Of a DNA stretch of 15,615 bases, positions 8,537-15,615 are shown piece after piece. The translations under genes and the position numbers were made by a program. The notes beneath the pieces were generated by a model. That model ran no database searches and was not told the DNA's origin. It saw only the letters and a program-made list of their open reading frames with translations. The stretch is from the NCBI GenBank assembly GCA_028565635.1, contig JAOXYB010027002.1, positions 1 through 15,615 on the forward strand, given 5' to 3'. Numbering within the stretch: position 1 is the first letter of the stretch; each line of letters starts with the position of its first letter. Origin of the DNA: Phoronis ovalis. Lineage: Eukaryota > Phoronida > Phoronidae.

Positions 8537-10793
8537 GTAAGTATTTTGGTGACCTATATTTTCAAATTGACAAAACCAAAATGGCCACCTCCATACAAAT
8601 ATTTTAAAGATGATTCAAAATCACTGAACAAATCGTTTAAACAATACACCGTGCAGTTTGATTAATAATGTATTGCATTCAAAACTTTTTACTGTACTCC
8701 CTGTTTTGCCTTGTAGTTTACTACTGAGAAAGTATTGTATTGCACTCACACCTGTTGATTAACTACAACAACGCTGACCTGGGACAAATAAAACCAACAT
8801 TTATATAGTTATAGTCCCAGCGCTGACCTAATTTCAGTCCCTTCAATATTAATAAAAAGTAAATCAACATTTACAACAATGTTGTTTTCACCTACGTTGA
8901 TAGTATTTGTTGAATCCAACTTTAAACACATTCACATTATTGTTTTTTAAATAATTTATTATGTTTTGTTATCAAAATTTGTTGACATTTTATAAATTTT
9001 ATTGAGTTGAACTTTTAGATGAATAATTGAATTCAGGTCACAAATGGGAAACATCTCCAGTTGGAAGAAGCCTGATGGGGATTCTCCCGGCCTTTTTGAG
9101 ACATGGGTGTGCAACTTGACCTCAAAATCCACCATACCCATTTCTAGTAATTTTGGACTCAAAAATTGACCCTTTTTAGAGTATTTTTATAAGTATCATT
9201 CCAAAATTGCTGCTCATTTCTATAGGATATTCGCTCTAAATCTTTTGTTGAAAAGTTGAACCACGACACATCTCCATATATATTTAAAGTTCATTCTGGG
9301 GTGTATGTTCACGGCCGACCTTAAACTGCATCCTCTTAACTATTTATTCCTGCCAAAAAACCTGCATGCTTACCATTTTCTTCTCTAATATCTGTTTACT
9401 GGCAGAAATGATGTAAAGAAACCTGCATGATCCTGTTCTGTGAATTTGCTAAAAAACAGATCTACTCCACTAATTTGATCAGAACCGGATCCATTCTGCT
9501 AATTTAATTAAAAACCACATCAACTCTACTAATTGATTAAAACACCAGATCCATCGGGGCCATTCGTCTATATATATAGCCAGAAACCTGACTATGGCCC
9601 CCATACAAGTCAAGAAATTTATGTTATTAACATGGCAAATGAGACCAAATGGCTATATATATTATAATATGTCTCTAAATCCATTTAGTCATTGTAACTG
9701 TTATTATGACTATTAACTATAAAATGTTAGTGAGTAAGGATATAATAAGTGAAACTTACCAGTACATAAGAAAACAAAATACTTTAATGAATACCTTAAT
9801 ATTTTTTTGTAGGAGCTGCTTTAAATTGTTATCAATGCGATTCAACAGTTCATGGAGAATGCACAGAAATATTTGATTTAGAAAACGAACATCTTCAATT
9901 AACACAAGCTGACTGCCCTGTACATAACTCGTCATACTGTATAAAAACAACAGGAGTCTGGGGAGGTACAAATGTTTAAATTTCTCATTGTAATTTATAT
10001 ATCACATGTATTAAAGGTATACATAATTATGTTTATGTGCACATGATGTGTTAACCTTACTCTGTTAAGATTTTAATTGTCAATACCAAAATAGATCTTT
10101 ATAAACTGCTTAAGCCGGGATGTTTCATTGATTACTGTGCATTCCAGTGGTCTTTACTAGGTGTCACTGTCAATGTCGTAAATTTTGGTATCTTTATTGA
10201 GGGATATCCTCTGCTAGATGGAACAACATGCTTAACTTTAATTATTGTTTGACAATCAAATTTCACATATACATGCCCTTTGCTCTAGAGTATGGCCTAA
10301 AATAAGAAAATCAGTAATGATTATTATAGTTACAAAAAAATGAGCATGTACCAAAAGAATTGCTAAATCTTGCATGTAGGTTATAAATACCATGTGTTAT
10401 TGAAATGGCTTTTTGTAAAGTAGGGATAGTTATGACTTGTAGTTTTAGAGTCCCAATCGATATCTGCTGTGCCTTAGTGGTTTGATTTCTCATCGACATA
10501 AAGCTTTGGCATCACAAGTTTCTATGAAATGCTGCAGTTTTTAATATTCCTGTTCTGTTGTTTACTGTGGATTTTCTTTCATTGTAGCTATTGTTGGAAC
10601 GACAAGATTTTGCTCAAGTGAAGATATGTATGACCAATGTCAATATGTTCGTTATCGTGACCATGACCGAGTATACAGGGCTTGTGTCTACACATGCACA
10701 GTTGATGGATGTAACTCTAGCTCAACAATACAAATTCACGCCTTTGTACTGACTTTCATGTTGTTGTGGGGATTTTTTCTTTGCAAAAGATAA
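8470..10793 (+). CDS. Secreted, GPI-anchored Ly6/uPAR (three-finger) domain protein, complete, 3 coding exons
   Basis: Exons 8470-8536, 9813-9965 and 10588-10793 join in phase 1 to give 141 residues. Residues 1-22 are a hydrophobic signal peptide (MSLQVIHLTIIGVIIIGVCL). The mature part starts near LNCYQC and has ten cysteines (28, 31, 39, 57, 65, 82, 91, 106, 110, 115), ending in CTVDGCN, the Ly6/uPAR signature for five disulfides. Asn61 (NSS) is a likely glycosylation site. The tail after SSST is hydrophobic (about 125-139), as expected for GPI-anchor attachment near Ser117-Ser119. Three exons with phase-1 introns are typical of the family. Invertebrate relatives include quiver/sleepless and others acting on ion channels or septate junctions; which subgroup this belongs to cannot be told. 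The start at 8470 was preferred to an in-frame ATG at 8320 because only 8470 places the signal peptide at the N-terminus. Confidence 0.9.
9430..9548. repeat. Degenerate 30-bp minisatellite, four units
   Basis: The units are 9430-9459, 9460-9488, 9489-9518 and 9519-9548, with lengths 30, 29, 30 and 30. They follow the scheme ATC..(T/C)(T/C)C..CTAATTTGAT(T/C)AAAACCAG, and a truncated fifth start (ATCCATC) follows at 9549. Units 2 to 4 resemble each other more than unit 1. Confidence 0.75.
9556..9601. repeat. Hairpin-forming inverted repeat
   Basis: GGGGCCATTCGTC (9556-9568) is followed after 21 nt by GACTATGGCCCC (9590-9601). Its reverse complement differs only by one substitution and one missing base. 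A second inverted pair, ATATATATAGCC (9570-9581) and GGCTATATATAT (9651-9662), starts in the loop of the first. This could be a remnant of a small non-autonomous element. Confidence 0.6.
9813..9965 (+). CDS. Ly6 gene exon 2 (first half of the three-finger domain)
   Basis: Residues 23-73 carry five cysteines, beginning AALNCYQCDST and including the NSSYC glycosylation sequon. The acceptor is TTTTTTTGTAG|GAGC and the donor GGGGAG|GTACAA, phase 1. Confidence 0.95.
9966..10587 (+). other. Ly6 gene intron 2 (622 bp)
   Basis: Phase-1 GT-AG intron between the two halves of the three-finger domain. Its main content is the diverged copy of the RPL18 final intron-exon junction at 10274-10422. Confidence 0.85.
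10274..10422 (-). pseudogene. Diverged copy of the RPL18 last-intron/last-exon junction
   Basis: This stretch aligns with 13058-13197 in the same orientation. The first 51 bases match at 47 positions, and similarity continues with small gaps to TATTGAAATGG near 10399-10409. Read on the minus strand it contains intron sequence, the branch-like TTACTGAT, an intact AG acceptor (TTTTAG) and 23 bases matching the start of RPL18 exon 6 (GCCATAC...AGAGCAAAGGGCA), then similarity stops. Because intron sequence was copied, it arose from genomic DNA and not from mRNA. It cannot encode L18. Confidence 0.85.
10588..10793 (+). CDS. Ly6 gene exon 3 (second half of the domain and GPI signal)
   Basis: Residues 74-141 include TTRFCSSEDMYDQCQYVRY, YRACVYTC and DGCN, then the hydrophobic GPI-anchor tail FVLTFMLLWGFFLC and TAA at 10791-10793. 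The acceptor is TTTCATTGTAG|CTATT. Confidence 0.95.
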
Positions 10794-10795
10794 TA

Positions 10796-11179
10796 TGTTG
10801 TAATTTCTGCATATAGCTTGATGATAACATTTCTCATTCATAATTAAACTGAGGGGGTAAACTAATATTAAAAGAAAATGAAGAACACTGGTTAAACTTT
10901 CTAATTGTTTTTATTCTAACTTAGGAGGTAGCAAATAAGTTTTAGCACAGCCACAGTGTCACGATGAAAAGTAATAAAGTGCGGTAAGAATTTGATGTTG
11001 TAATTTCTGCATGTAGCTTCATGGTAATATTTTGCCTTTTAAAAACCCTGTAGAAAATGGAGCAGAATACAATTTAAACTCTGATTGTTTTTATTCCAAT
11101 TAACTTAAGTTTAGCAGATAAACTTTATATCTCAGCCCATTGCCACAATGAAAAGTATTTAAGCATGGTAAGAATTTGA
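10796..11179. repeat. Two-copy tandem duplication (about 190 bp) in the Ly6 3' UTR
   Basis: Copy A is 10796-10995 and copy B is 10996-11179. Both begin TGTTGTAATTTCTGCAT(A/G)TAG, share a central (A/G)ATTGTTTTTATTC, and end GGTAAGAATTTGA. The first 28 bases differ at two positions; the middles have diverged more. Copy A starts directly after the Ly6 stop codon. Copy A holds an AATAAA (10973-10978) that copy B has lost (GTATTTAAG). Confidence 0.88.
10973..10978 (+). terminator. Possible proximal polyadenylation signal of the Ly6 gene
   Basis: AATAAA lies 180 bp after the Ly6 stop codon, inside copy A of the tandem duplication. Confidence 0.4.
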
Positions 11180-11488
11180 AACAAAAATTGACTTTGTAAA
11201 AAAGGTGCTTTATATAATAATTTGTATTTCACACTTGCAAATTGCAGTGACCACAGTAAGTACTTGAAATTTAACGAAGTGGTTATTTTTCATCTGGATG
11301 TACAGGAAATAATAGTTCTTGGAACTGGGAAAGGGCATCTTGTAAATATTGTGCTTTTATGTATTGTTGATGTAAATATATTGGCTTATTTTATATTCAT
11401 AGTACTGTTGTACAACTGATGAGAAATTTAAGTAATTATGTAAATAGTAGCTTTATAGGATTCGTATGTATATGGAAACATCTTTTTC

Positions 11489-11494
11489 AATAAA
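11489..11494 (+). terminator. Possible distal polyadenylation signal of the Ly6 gene
   Basis: AATAAA in TTTTTCAATAAAAATG lies about 700 bp after the stop codon, with T-containing sequence (ATTGTTCTAAC) just downstream. If used, the 3' UTR would include both copies of the tandem duplication. Confidence 0.4.
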
Positions 11495-11499
11495 AATGA

Positions 11500-12900
11500 A
11501 ATAATTGTTCTAACATACCAGCTTTCTTAACATTTAAATTCATTCACATGTTTAACTTCCACCAGATCAATTCTGAAAGTGTCCAATGAATTTACAGTGC
11601 TCATTTAATTCTTCAGATTCCAACCCAATTTAAGCATTAAGGCTGCTAACGTCGATCATTTCTGAAAAAATCTACAAAAGGCTCATATTTCGAAGATTTC
11701 TTTGGTAATTATTGGTGCATATGAATAATTTTTGAATCTATAGTAGTATGCAGGAACAGTAATTTAACAAGAATCGATATTCACCAAATACATTTGGTTC
11801 AACATGCTCCAAGATAAAGTGAAATGCTATTAGTTGTTTTCTCAAAATGATTGCATAATTTGCGAACTTTAATATGCAGTTCTACATTCGTTTTATCTTT
11901 AACTTTATGTTCACATCGTCTTGTTGCTCCGTTTTAGCTACATTTTGTTGGTGTACTTTGCCATATTTGTTTTATTTTGTAGAACATAAACTTACTATCC
12001 ATTGTATCTGTTTTATAGTTAGTAATCTAGTTAATATTGGTATAATTACATCTCAGTAGTTAAAACAAGAAATGATCCTTTGACCTCTTATATAGGGGTA
12101 GATCATCAGCATCACTGGTGCCAAATTTAGATTGGGACCGTTGAGTTTTGGTCAGGCCATCTTGTTGATACACATACTTGGAAACAGCAGAGTGATTTTA
12201 TACAACTTTTTCCTTTAGTTATTGCCATCTTGTTTTTTTGGCACTGATTATGTTATTTTCCTACACTCAAACATAGGTTTTAATAGAGTGGACTCGTTCT
12301 GAATAATGAAGTTTGTATCATTGAATATTTTTTTTACTCAAATTGCCTAGTGATTATTTTTTTTTACTGAAAGGTGTCTAAAGTGATGATAAATTAGAAT
12401 TTTTCAACTGTGTAACTTATATTTAGTCATATTTAAATTTTTGATAGTTTGATACCATTATTGAGGAAAGGCCCCAAAACCCCAATTTTATATATTTTTA
12501 TTTTCAGTATAAATGAGTAATATGAGTAAAATTATCAAAATTGTCAACTATCAATATATTAAATCCTTGTATAATTAGTCTTTCCTCAGCCTGTCGACAG
12601 GCTAAGGTTTTAACCAAAGTCCAAAAGAAATATTCTGAATAACACAACCCCATTAACTAGACGTATTGGTAATTTTTGAAACACTTAAAAAAAATCTGAA
12701 CAAGAAGCAGAATGTACAATTTTTTTGCAACCCATAATCATAAAGCTGCAAAGCATATTTCATAATTTACGTGGTAAACTCCAGGTAACATTTATAACCA
12801 AATATTTCGGTAGTAGAGTAAATCATTCAACTATCCTGTAAATATCAGCGTTCACGTCAATAAATTATTTGGTTGCAAGATGCTAGTAAAACTAAACAGA
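11500..12900. other. Intergenic region between the convergent Ly6 and RPL18 genes
   Basis: About 1.4 kb of AT-rich DNA between the two 3' ends. No coding region or RNA gene is supportable. The only clear structure is a near-perfect 24-bp palindrome around GTCGAC (12584-12607). The open frame at 11874-12059 is low-complexity hydrophobic sequence without family resemblance. Confidence 0.75.
12584..12607. repeat. 24-bp near-perfect palindrome centred on GTCGAC
   Basis: AGCCTGTCGACAGGCT (12588-12603) is an exact 16-bp palindrome. The flanking CCT and AGG extend it to 24 bp with one mispaired position. It stands out because its core is GC-rich in an AT-rich setting. Confidence 0.8.
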
Positions 12901-12920
12901 AATATATTGTAGTTCAATTC

Positions 12921-12926
12921 TTTATT
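12921..12926 (-). terminator. RPL18 polyadenylation signal
   Basis: TTTATT on the plus strand reads AATAAA on the minus strand, 79 nt after the RPL18 stop codon. This fits the short 3' UTRs usual for ribosomal protein mRNAs. Confidence 0.75.
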
Positions 12927-13004
12927 AGTAAACTTTTTTTTTAAAATTTTTAATACCAGCAAAATTTTCACGGTATTTAAAATCTTGATTTGTTTTACTA
13001 TATA

Positions 13005-13080
13005 CTAAGCCTTGTAGCCTCTGCTTGCTCTACGACCACGAGCTTTTTCAAATTTCCTGCCCTTTGCTCTAACGTATGGC
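13005..13080 (-). CDS. RPL18: RPL18 last exon
   Basis: [18 protein letters not shown] to SRGYKA and TAG at 13007-13005. The acceptor is TTTTTCTAG|GCCATAC. The first 23 bases of this exon and the adjoining intron are copied in Ly6 intron 2. Confidence 0.97.
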
Positions 13081-15333
13081 CTAGAAAAAGAAAATCAGTA
13101 ATGATTATAAAGTCACAAAAATGAGCATAAAACAATTGATGAACCTTGAATGTAGCATATGGATATCACGTATTATTGAAATGGTTTTCAAGAAGTATGT
13201 CATACCTTTCTCCAACTATAGCAATGTTATCCTCTAACATACATACCATAGGTACAATTAACAGGTCAGTCAAGCTTCTCTGTATTTCTACGACATTCAC
13301 ATTCTTTGCACTGTTGTGTAAACTATATTTAAGACACACACACAACAAGCTGTATCTAGATAATTTGCCTACATGATTTAACAAGTCTTGGTTTTTGGAT
13401 CTTCCAATATAATGTTACAGAAAATTATATAGACTGATATGAAATCGAACTTACTTCGTATGACTGTGTGGTAAACCTGGGGCCACACCAAAGTGTTTCT
13501 GTGCTTCACGGGCTTTACGGGGTCCTGTAAAAACAGCAAGACAGAATTAACACATGTTCTGTACAGAAAAAAGTAGGCTTTATTTTTTCATAATTAACCA
13601 CAACAGGTTTATGCGACAGCGATTACATTTCCCCTACGTAGAAAGATCAATTTTTGATTTTTTGTTTAAAAGATATGTACTCATAAATCTTTGGATTTAT
13701 CTTCAGTGAGGTTTTTTTTTTTTTGGAATGTGATATTTCTCAAAATTCATACTATTCAAATTTTAATGTAGGAATTAGAGAATGTTTACATCTGATAATG
13801 TTTTCCAAACATTGAACATCTACAAACAGTGATTATTAGTGGGACTATTGCTTCCCGTCACAAATCGATCAACATTAGTGAACTCGTTGACCCATTATGT
13901 TTCTAGACTTTTCCTTTTAATACATGTTCCACTTACTACAGGAGGGGCGCTTAAAATTAAATTAACAGGGGACGCAGAAGATAATACTTAGGGGGTGGGG
14001 AATACCCAGTCTCAATAAATCCATTCATTAGTGTTCCGTACCTTCTCAACTAATGTCTGGGCTTCACTATAGTAAATTTTTCTTTATTATCTCGAAAAGC
14101 AGAATAATAATACTACCTTTATGTCTATATAAAGTGTCAAGAAAGTCTTGACACCAATCCAATTGCAGCTTACAATAATACTACGTCTACTTTTTATGTA
14201 TTAAAGTCAACAACAGAATATAAAGCAGCAGCAAATATACATGTAGTTTTGCATACCTTGAATCAAAACAGAATTCTGTCCCTTAGGTGATCGAAGAGCA
14301 AGTTGATCAAATGTAAGGATTTCTCCACCAGCCTTCAAAATACGAGAGCGGGCACGTTCTGTCACACGAAGTGCACACAGCTACAAGTATAATATCGAAA
14401 ATTATACTTGCACAAAATTTTATAAGTTGCAGTGCTTGAGCGTACTTTTTTCAAACAGATGATGATATAACTAAGCTTCAGGTGAATCGACAAATGAAAA
14501 CTGTTTTACCTGCCAGTAATTTCAGCAAGAAATATCATGCAATGAACATATGCACAAAGTTTGGCAGTATATTTATCCAAAGGTAAACATACTTTTTACA
14601 TAAAAAGTTCATAACACATGGCAAACCTTAAGTTTTGGAACTTCCAACAAACGAATATCATCAGTAACTGTTCCAACAACTACAGCCATCTTGTTTTCAC
14701 GTCCCTTCAGCTTCATTTTACGCGTCTGGAAATATGAAAACAATTCTAAAATCTAAAGTGATCAGCAGACCTACTACTCCCTTTAAAGTGTGTGAAATAT
14801 AGAGTATAAAATATTTTGCGCAGTAATTATTACTGAAATATCAACACAGCATGACCCTTGGGGCATGACCTCAGAGTAACTTTAAAAACGGTTCAGCTTC
14901 GACTGTGATAATGTATACTGAATTTAGCTTGGGTCTATAGCTTCTGCAAAAATCCTCATAATATGCTTTTACTAGTTATAGTAGTAAATCTTCTAAAATG
15001 ACATCATTTTCATTGGAAACAGAAATTTATTATAAGTCACATCGTGCAACAAATTTGTAACACTACAAATAAAAAAAATATTTCAAAACGAAATCATTGA
15101 CATTATACAGCGTAATCATAATCATTGACTTGTATACATATCATGATATATAAACATAGTATCTTTGACTTCAACCTGCTTGCATGTATAAGAACACAGT
15201 ATGTTACGGTTTGTTTGATAATTACCAGTCTAGCCAATGAAAGAGGTGGCCTATGAATCTTGCTCATAAACAGCCTCCTCAAGACAATCTTGTTGAATTT
15301 TGAGTTGGTACGACGAGCCAAGAACCTGTAAAG
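13005..15333 (-). CDS. RPL18: 60S ribosomal protein L18 (eL18), last five coding exons; N-terminus outside the window
   Basis: Exons on the minus strand are 15333-15226, 14725-14627, 14380-14257, 13524-13455 and 13080-13005. The GT-AG joints are in frame and encode 158 residues. Human L18 has 188 residues, so 30 (MGVDI to LLVK in human) are missing, beyond the right edge. Recognisable blocks are [88 protein letters not shown] and the basic C-terminus [11 protein letters not shown]. The protein is a structural component of the cytosolic large ribosomal subunit. No residue looks disrupted and five introns or more are retained, so this is the working gene and not a retrocopy. The promoter is outside the window. 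Confidence 0.97.
13081..13454 (-). other. RPL18 last intron (374 bp)
   Basis: Phase-2 intron. Its final part, with the branch-like TTACTGAT about 20 nt from the acceptor, is the source of, or sister to, the copy in Ly6 intron 2. Confidence 0.85.
13455..13524 (-). CDS. RPL18: RPL18 coding exon (residues 141-163)
   Basis: [20 protein letters not shown] followed by SHT and two bases of a Lys codon (phase 2). The acceptor is TTTTACAG|GACCC and the donor ACGAA|GTAAG. Confidence 0.96.
13525..14256 (-). other. RPL18 intron (732 bp)
   Basis: Phase-1 GT-AG intron. It includes a T-run at about 13712-13724 and a G-rich patch (13941-13999, GGAGGGGCGC and GGGGGTGGGG). No C/D snoRNA boxes were recognised on either strand. 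Confidence 0.8.
14257..14380 (-). CDS. RPL18: RPL18 coding exon (residues 100-140)
   Basis: [13 protein letters not shown] to [11 protein letters not shown], ending with one base of the next Gly codon (phase 1). The acceptor is CTTGTAG|CTGTG and the donor TTCAAG|GTATGC. Confidence 0.96.
14627..14725 (-). CDS. RPL18: RPL18 coding exon (residues 67-99)
   Basis: Thirty-three codons, [11 protein letters not shown] to EVPKLK. The acceptor is TTTCCAG|ACGCG and the donor CTTAAG|GTTTGC. Both ends are phase 0. Confidence 0.96.
14726..15225 (-). other. RPL18 intron (500 bp)
   Basis: Phase-0 GT-AG intron. Ribosomal protein introns often host snoRNAs, so it was read for C and D boxes: the only TGATG-like word on the minus strand (near 15001) lacks a full C box and a D box at a suitable distance. 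Confidence 0.8.
15226..15333 (-). CDS. RPL18: RPL18 coding exon (equivalent to human residues 31-66)
   Basis: Encodes [11 protein letters not shown] to PPLSLARL in 36 codons. The acceptor is TTTTACAG|CTTTAC and the donor GACTG|GTAAT, phase 0 on both sides. Confidence 0.96.
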
Positions 15334-15615
15334 CTGTAAAAGATTTCTAATTTAACACCCTACTACAACTAACGTAAGGAGTTGAACTGGTTTAAAATGT
15401 ACAAAAAACAACACTTTATTATATCACATTTATAATAATAATAATATGAATATGGTATGATCATAGTACACATTATAGTATTTAAATTTTAATTATTTTA
15501 TACCATGAATATGATCCGGACGACTAACTCACTAAGTATAGGGTAAATGTAGGTAATTTCGTCCATGTAGGTAATTTCGGACACTTGAATAAAGTATCAA
15601 AAATAGCACTTACAA
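15334..15615 (-). other. RPL18 intron, running off the right edge
   Basis: AT-rich intron sequence upstream of the first visible RPL18 exon. No sequence resembling the missing L18 N-terminus (KSQDIYLRLLVK type) was found. A short repeat, ATGTAGGTAATTTCG, occurs at 15547-15561 and again at 15565-15579, period 18. Confidence 0.75.

Larger units (their letters stand above)
8537..9812 (+). other. Ly6 gene intron 1 (1,276 bp)
   Basis: Phase-1 GT-AG intron. It contains a degenerate 30-bp tandem array (9430-9548), a hairpin (9556-9601) and a second inverted repeat with arms at 9570-9581 and 9651-9662. A 67-codon minus-strand frame around 8959-9162 resembles no family I know. Confidence 0.85.

Noticed and set aside
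8959-9162. 67-codon minus-strand frame in Ly6 intron 1
   Set aside because: No family resemblance and no splice or promoter context. The local composition is a little richer in GC, which favours chance openness.
11874-12059. Hydrophobic, Cys-rich 61-codon frame in the intergenic region
   Set aside because: The hydrophobic, Cys-rich translation is what T-rich DNA gives. No domain and no nearby exon fits.
13146-13384. Open frames on both strands in the last RPL18 intron
   Set aside because: The interval is spliced out by well-supported GT-AG sites, and neither frame resembles a known protein.
14455-14470. GATGATGA resembling a snoRNA C box in an RPL18 intron
   Set aside because: It is on the strand opposite to RPL18 and has no CTGA D box within a usable distance.
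15608-15613. GTAAGT read on the minus strand at the right edge, as the donor of the preceding RPL18 exon
   Set aside because: The next exon begins in phase 0, so the preceding one should end in a Lys codon (LLVK), but the bases before this GT are TT. It is probably a chance donor-like word.
1-15615. A CRISPR array, operon, phage or other novel multi-gene system
   Set aside because: The window is intron-bearing animal DNA with three recognisable, functionally unrelated genes. No regularly spaced identical repeats or gene cassette is present.

Overview
The window is ordinary animal nuclear DNA: AT-rich, with genes split into short exons by GT-AG introns of about 250 to 1,400 bp and with AATAAA polyadenylation signals. 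Three genes can be rebuilt exon by exon. They point to an invertebrate, probably a protostome. An arthropod is my best guess, from the style of the DNAJB12 and Ly6 proteins and not from any search.

Layout. Positions 1-2890 are non-coding and hold the unmapped 3' UTR and downstream flank of the first gene. A complete eight-exon DNAJB12/DNAJB14-type gene lies on the minus strand (start codon at 8140, stop at 2891; 372 residues, membrane-anchored J-protein). A complete three-exon gene for a small GPI-anchored Ly6/uPAR protein (141 residues) starts head-to-head with it on the plus strand (8470-10793). Only 329 bp separate the two start codons, so a shared bidirectional promoter is likely. Positions 11500-12900 are intergenic. 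The last five coding exons of ribosomal protein L18 run on the minus strand (15333 to 13005), tail-to-tail with the Ly6 gene. About 30 N-terminal residues of L18 lie beyond the right edge; adding them gives about 188 residues, the usual length of the family.

The three genes do unrelated jobs: ER protein quality control, a cell-surface Ly6 protein, and the large ribosomal subunit. Nothing suggests a common pathway.

The most notable structure outside the genes is a diverged copy of the last RPL18 intron-exon junction, about 140 bp, inside intron 2 of the neighbouring Ly6 gene. Next come a two-copy tandem duplication of about 190 bp starting right after the Ly6 stop codon, a degenerate 30-bp minisatellite with a nearby hairpin in Ly6 intron 1, and a possible signal-less alternative first exon for Ly6. 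I saw no CRISPR array, tRNA, rRNA, intact transposon or recognisable C/D snoRNA, and no evidence of a new multi-gene system.
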